DNA of 64,000 nucleotides, taken from NCBI RefSeq assembly GCF_900100705.1, contig NZ_FNCH01000006.1:124001-188000 (forward strand), written 5' to 3'. Positions within the stretch are counted from its first letter, which is position 1. Each line of letters opens with the position of its first letter. The translations under genes and the position numbers were made by a program. The notes below the pieces were generated by a model that saw only the letters and a list, made by a program, of their open reading frames with translations, searched no databases and had not been told where the DNA came from. This DNA is from Pedobacter terrae (GTDB taxonomy: Bacteria; Bacteroidota; Bacteroidia; Sphingobacteriales; Sphingobacteriaceae). Below, one piece after another: positions 61,646-64,000 of this stretch.

Positions 61646-64000
61646 ATGATTACAAGAAATTCTTTTAACTCAACCATCCGGAATGCCATATCATTAATCC
61701 TCTTCTTATTTTTTTCTGTCCATGTATTTGCACAGAAAGATAAACCTATGTATAAGGGGCAGGATGTAGCTATTCTTTCGGATTCTGCAATATTGACAAA
61801 GAGCGATTATCTTGCACACCTGGAAAAAGTATTTGAAATCATTAACAAAGTTCCGGTAACTGTAGGTTCATTTAAAAAACTCAAGCCTATAGCAGCACAT
61901 TTAACCCAGGACGAGGCTGCACTGGCACTACTTAAAAGCCGCCTAACACAGCACGACAGAGCTCCAAATCTTCAAAACCTGTTGATGGACGAGACGCTTT
62001 TGGCAGAACTAGAAAGCAACAACAAAGATTGTTTATCAGACCTTGATGATTATGAAAAGGAATTGCGGGCTTTAAAAACCGAAATTCTTAACCTCCGCAA
62101 AGACTCCGTACTGATCAAAATGTTTACAGTACCTGCCGTACAGATGATGTTTAAAAGTGAATTTGCAGAGCTAAAAAAGAAACGTATAGTGATGGATAGC
62201 CTGCTGAAAACAGCAACTTTATCCATCAATAACCTACAGGCCAGAACCTCTTCCAACCTCATCAACATCAAGGAGTTGATATATATTACTGACAACCAGC
62301 TTGATGCGGTTAGCATTAAAGCTTTTGGTAAAGAACGCCGTTATTTATGGGAATCGATTAATAAACAGGCTAATAAAAGCATGGGCTTCCGCAAGTTTAT
62401 TAAGGGAGAGCAAGAAATATCTGGCTACTATTTTATATACACCAGAAGCAGCCGACTATTATTACTTTTTACCTGTACCATATTTTTCTTCTGGGTATTC
62501 TTCAACTTTAGAAGTGTAAAACAACGGGGCCGTTTAGAAACAATTGATGGTTTTTCGCTCATCAGCCCGTACCCCTATTTAATTACCTTGATCATGCTCT
62601 TTGCACTGGCGCCTATTTTCGATCTGAGGGCGCCCGCGCTCTATATAGAAGCCGTAGAGATTGTCCTCGCCATCCTGCTCACTATATATTTCCGCAAAAA
62701 GCTAAACTCAAAGTTGTTTTACTACTGGTGCATATTTGCAATACTGCTTCTTGCTCCAGTATTCTTACGCCTATTGGGTATGCCGCCCAGATACCAGCGC
62801 TGGCTCCTCTTATTCCTCACCACCAGTTCAGTTGCCTATGGTATGATGGTATGGAAAATACTTGATGAAAAAACCAAAAGATACAGAATGATTCTTATCA
62901 CGGGGTTTATTTATGTTGGTTTTGCCATTATCGCCACGTTTTGTAATCTATTTGGACGCTTTACCCTCACGCAGATTTTTTATTCAACCGGGGTAAGTTC
63001 GCTTTTAAATGCCATATCATTAACCATCCTGGCCAAAGTATTGGTAGAAGCCTTTTTACTACAGATGAAAAGCAGCAGAATCCGTAAAGGATTTCCGGAA
63101 TATTTTGATTGGCAACCTGTAATTGCAGGCCTTAAAAGGCTTACAGGTATTGGTGCAACCATAATATGGTTTGTCATATTTACCACCAATCTGAATATAT
63201 TTAATGGTCTCTACGAGTCGGTGATGGAAGTCTTAACTGAAAAAAGAACCATAGGCAGTTTCTCTTTTACGCTTGGGGGCATTGTATTATTTTTAGGCAT
63301 TATCTGGATTGCTAACTTTTTGCAAAAATACATTGCTTATTTCTTTGGTGATACGGGTGATGACAGTTTTGAGGATAATAAAGGAGAGCGATCTAAATTA
63401 CTGGTTACCCGCTTATTGTTATTGATTGGAGGTTTTCTCCTTGCTATTGCAGCTTCCGGATTGCCAATTGATAAAATCACGGTGATCCTTGGGGCACTGG
63501 GTGTTGGAATTGGATTGGGCTTACAGAACATTGTAAGCAATTTTGTTTCGGGAATCATCCTTATTTTTGACAAAACAATCCGCATTGGAGATATTGTGGA
63601 AATCAGTGATAAAAAAGGACGTGTAAAGGAGATTGGTGTGCGTGCGAGTACCTTACTGAGCGATGAGGGTGCAGAAATCATCATTCCAAATGGTGCTATT
63701 CTGTCTAATAACATCATTAACTGGACACTGAGCAATAACCAGATGCGGGTTAATATATCCTTATCCATTGCCAAGCCATTTAATACCACAGATGTGGTTA
63801 ACCTGATCAGGGAAATCATTGCCGAAAATAACAACGTATTTATCAGCAAAGAGCCGGTAATTATGATCAGTCCGGTGACTAAACTGAACAGTAAGATTAA
63901 TATTTATTTTTGGTGTAAGGATATCTCAAAAGCCGACCTAACCAAAAGTATGATTAATGCACAGATTTTTGAAGCATTTGAACAAAAAGGGATTGAAATT
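61646..64000 (+). CDS. Large MscS-family mechanosensitive channel (3' end beyond right edge)
   Basis: 785 codons up to the window edge, still open. N-terminal signal or anchor (AISLILFLFFSVHVFAQ), a periplasmic helical domain of about 230 residues, about ten membrane helices, then the MscS pore and beta domain: VILGALGVGIGLGLQNIVSN (pore-lining helix), FDKTIRIGDIVEISDKKGRV and STLLSDEGAEIIIPNGAILS. The architecture is that of the large MscS proteins (MscK/YbiO/YbdG-like), which open on membrane tension after osmotic downshift. Confidence 0.93.
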   Translation, partial: MITRNSFNSTIRNAISLILFLFFSVHVFAQKDKPMYKGQDVAILSDSAILTKSDYLAHLEKVFEIINKVPVTVGSFKKLKPIAAHLTQDEAALALLKSRLTQHDRAPNLQNLLMDETLLAELESNNKDCLSDLDDYEKELRALKTEILNLRKDSVLIKMFTVPAVQMMFKSEFAELKKKRIVMDSLLKTATLSINNLQARTSSNLINIKELIYITDNQLDAVSIKAFGKERRYLWESINKQANKSMGFRKFIKGEQEISGYYFIYTRSSRLLLLFTCTIFFFWVFFNFRSVKQRGRLETIDGFSLISPYPYLITLIMLFALAPIFDLRAPALYIEAVEIVLAILLTIYFRKKLNSKLFYYWCIFAILLLAPVFLRLLGMPPRYQRWLLLFLTTSSVAYGMMVWKILDEKTKRYRMILITGFIYVGFAIIATFCNLFGRFTLTQIFYSTGVSSLLNAISLTILAKVLVEAFLLQMKSSRIRKGFPEYFDWQPVIAGLKRLTGIGATIIWFVIFTTNLNIFNGLYESVMEVLTEKRTIGSFSFTLGGIVLFLGIIWIANFLQKYIAYFFGDTGDDSFEDNKGERSKLLVTRLLLLIGGFLLAIAASGLPIDKITVILGALGVGIGLGLQNIVSNFVSGIILIFDKTIRIGDIVEISDKKGRVKEIGVRASTLLSDEGAEIIIPNGAILSNNIINWTLSNNQMRVNISLSIAKPFNTTDVVNLIREIIAENNNVFISKEPVIMISPVTKLNSKINIYFWCKDISKADLTKSMINAQIFEAFEQKGIEI

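Noticed and set aside
1..64000. CRISPR array, tRNA or rRNA genes
   Set aside because: No regularly spaced direct repeats with unique spacers, no tRNA cloverleaf ending in CCA context, and no rRNA signature was noticed by eye; a tRNA scan would settle it.

Overview
The window looks like a chromosomal segment of a Bacteroidota bacterium, most likely Sphingobacteriaceae and Pedobacter-like. The reasons are the Bacteroidota-type division cluster (FtsL-like protein, MraY with an extra periplasmic loop), several TAnnTTTG promoter boxes, a four-helix-bundle S23-type ORF, an UpxY/NusG-like gene in an exopolysaccharide locus, and AT-rich spacers built from recurring short phrases. The genus is inferred from gene content only. 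No rRNA, tRNA or CRISPR array was recognised by eye.

Layout. (1) 1-10560, minus strand: division and cell wall cluster mraZ-rsmH-ftsL-ftsI-murE-mraY-murD-ftsW-murG; murG runs off the left edge. A 10-bp-periodic direct repeat in front of mraZ looks like a MraZ operator. (2) 11069-16033: a PepSY membrane protein, pgk with a GNAT acetyltransferase, a DoxX-like membrane protein and a class I GAPDH gene. (3) 16179-18207, minus: a WecA/MraY-family sugar-phosphate transferase that may start polysaccharide synthesis, and a GT2 glycosyltransferase. (4) 18320-21276: three intact small secreted proteins plus one or two decayed relatives, each intact one ending in a Cys/Pro-(Leu/Val)-Asp motif, a hydrophobic segment and a basic tail. 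These resemble exosortase substrates. (5) 21687-55261, plus: a very long, tightly packed exopolysaccharide operon: Wza and Wzc homologues, a NusG-like factor, asparagine-synthase-like amidotransferase, Wzm/Wzt ABC exporter, about 17 proven or probable glycosyltransferases (including GT10 and GT11 fucosyltransferases), two acyltransferases, an aminotransferase, methyltransferases, a Wzy-like polymerase, and near its end a 193-residue exosortase and a WcaF-like acetyltransferase, closed by a strong terminator. (6) 55457-64000: small membrane protein, peptidase E, MFS transporter, secreted and small conserved proteins, PRC-barrel protein, a secreted adhesin-like (GIN/DUF2807-type) protein with an ECF-sigma-like promoter, and a large MscS-family channel cut by the right edge.

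How it works together. The most interesting system is the pairing of the exosortase (54103-54684) with the nest of small C-terminally tagged secreted proteins at the other end of the same polysaccharide locus. The proposal is that the enzyme cuts these proteins at the membrane and perhaps joins them to, or releases them with, the polymer. A second theme is a family of short intergenic phrases (TTAGGG/TTAGCG/AAACGCC-like words) that fill spacers, flank the S23 ORF as inverted copies, and appear in frame inside two glycosyltransferase genes.
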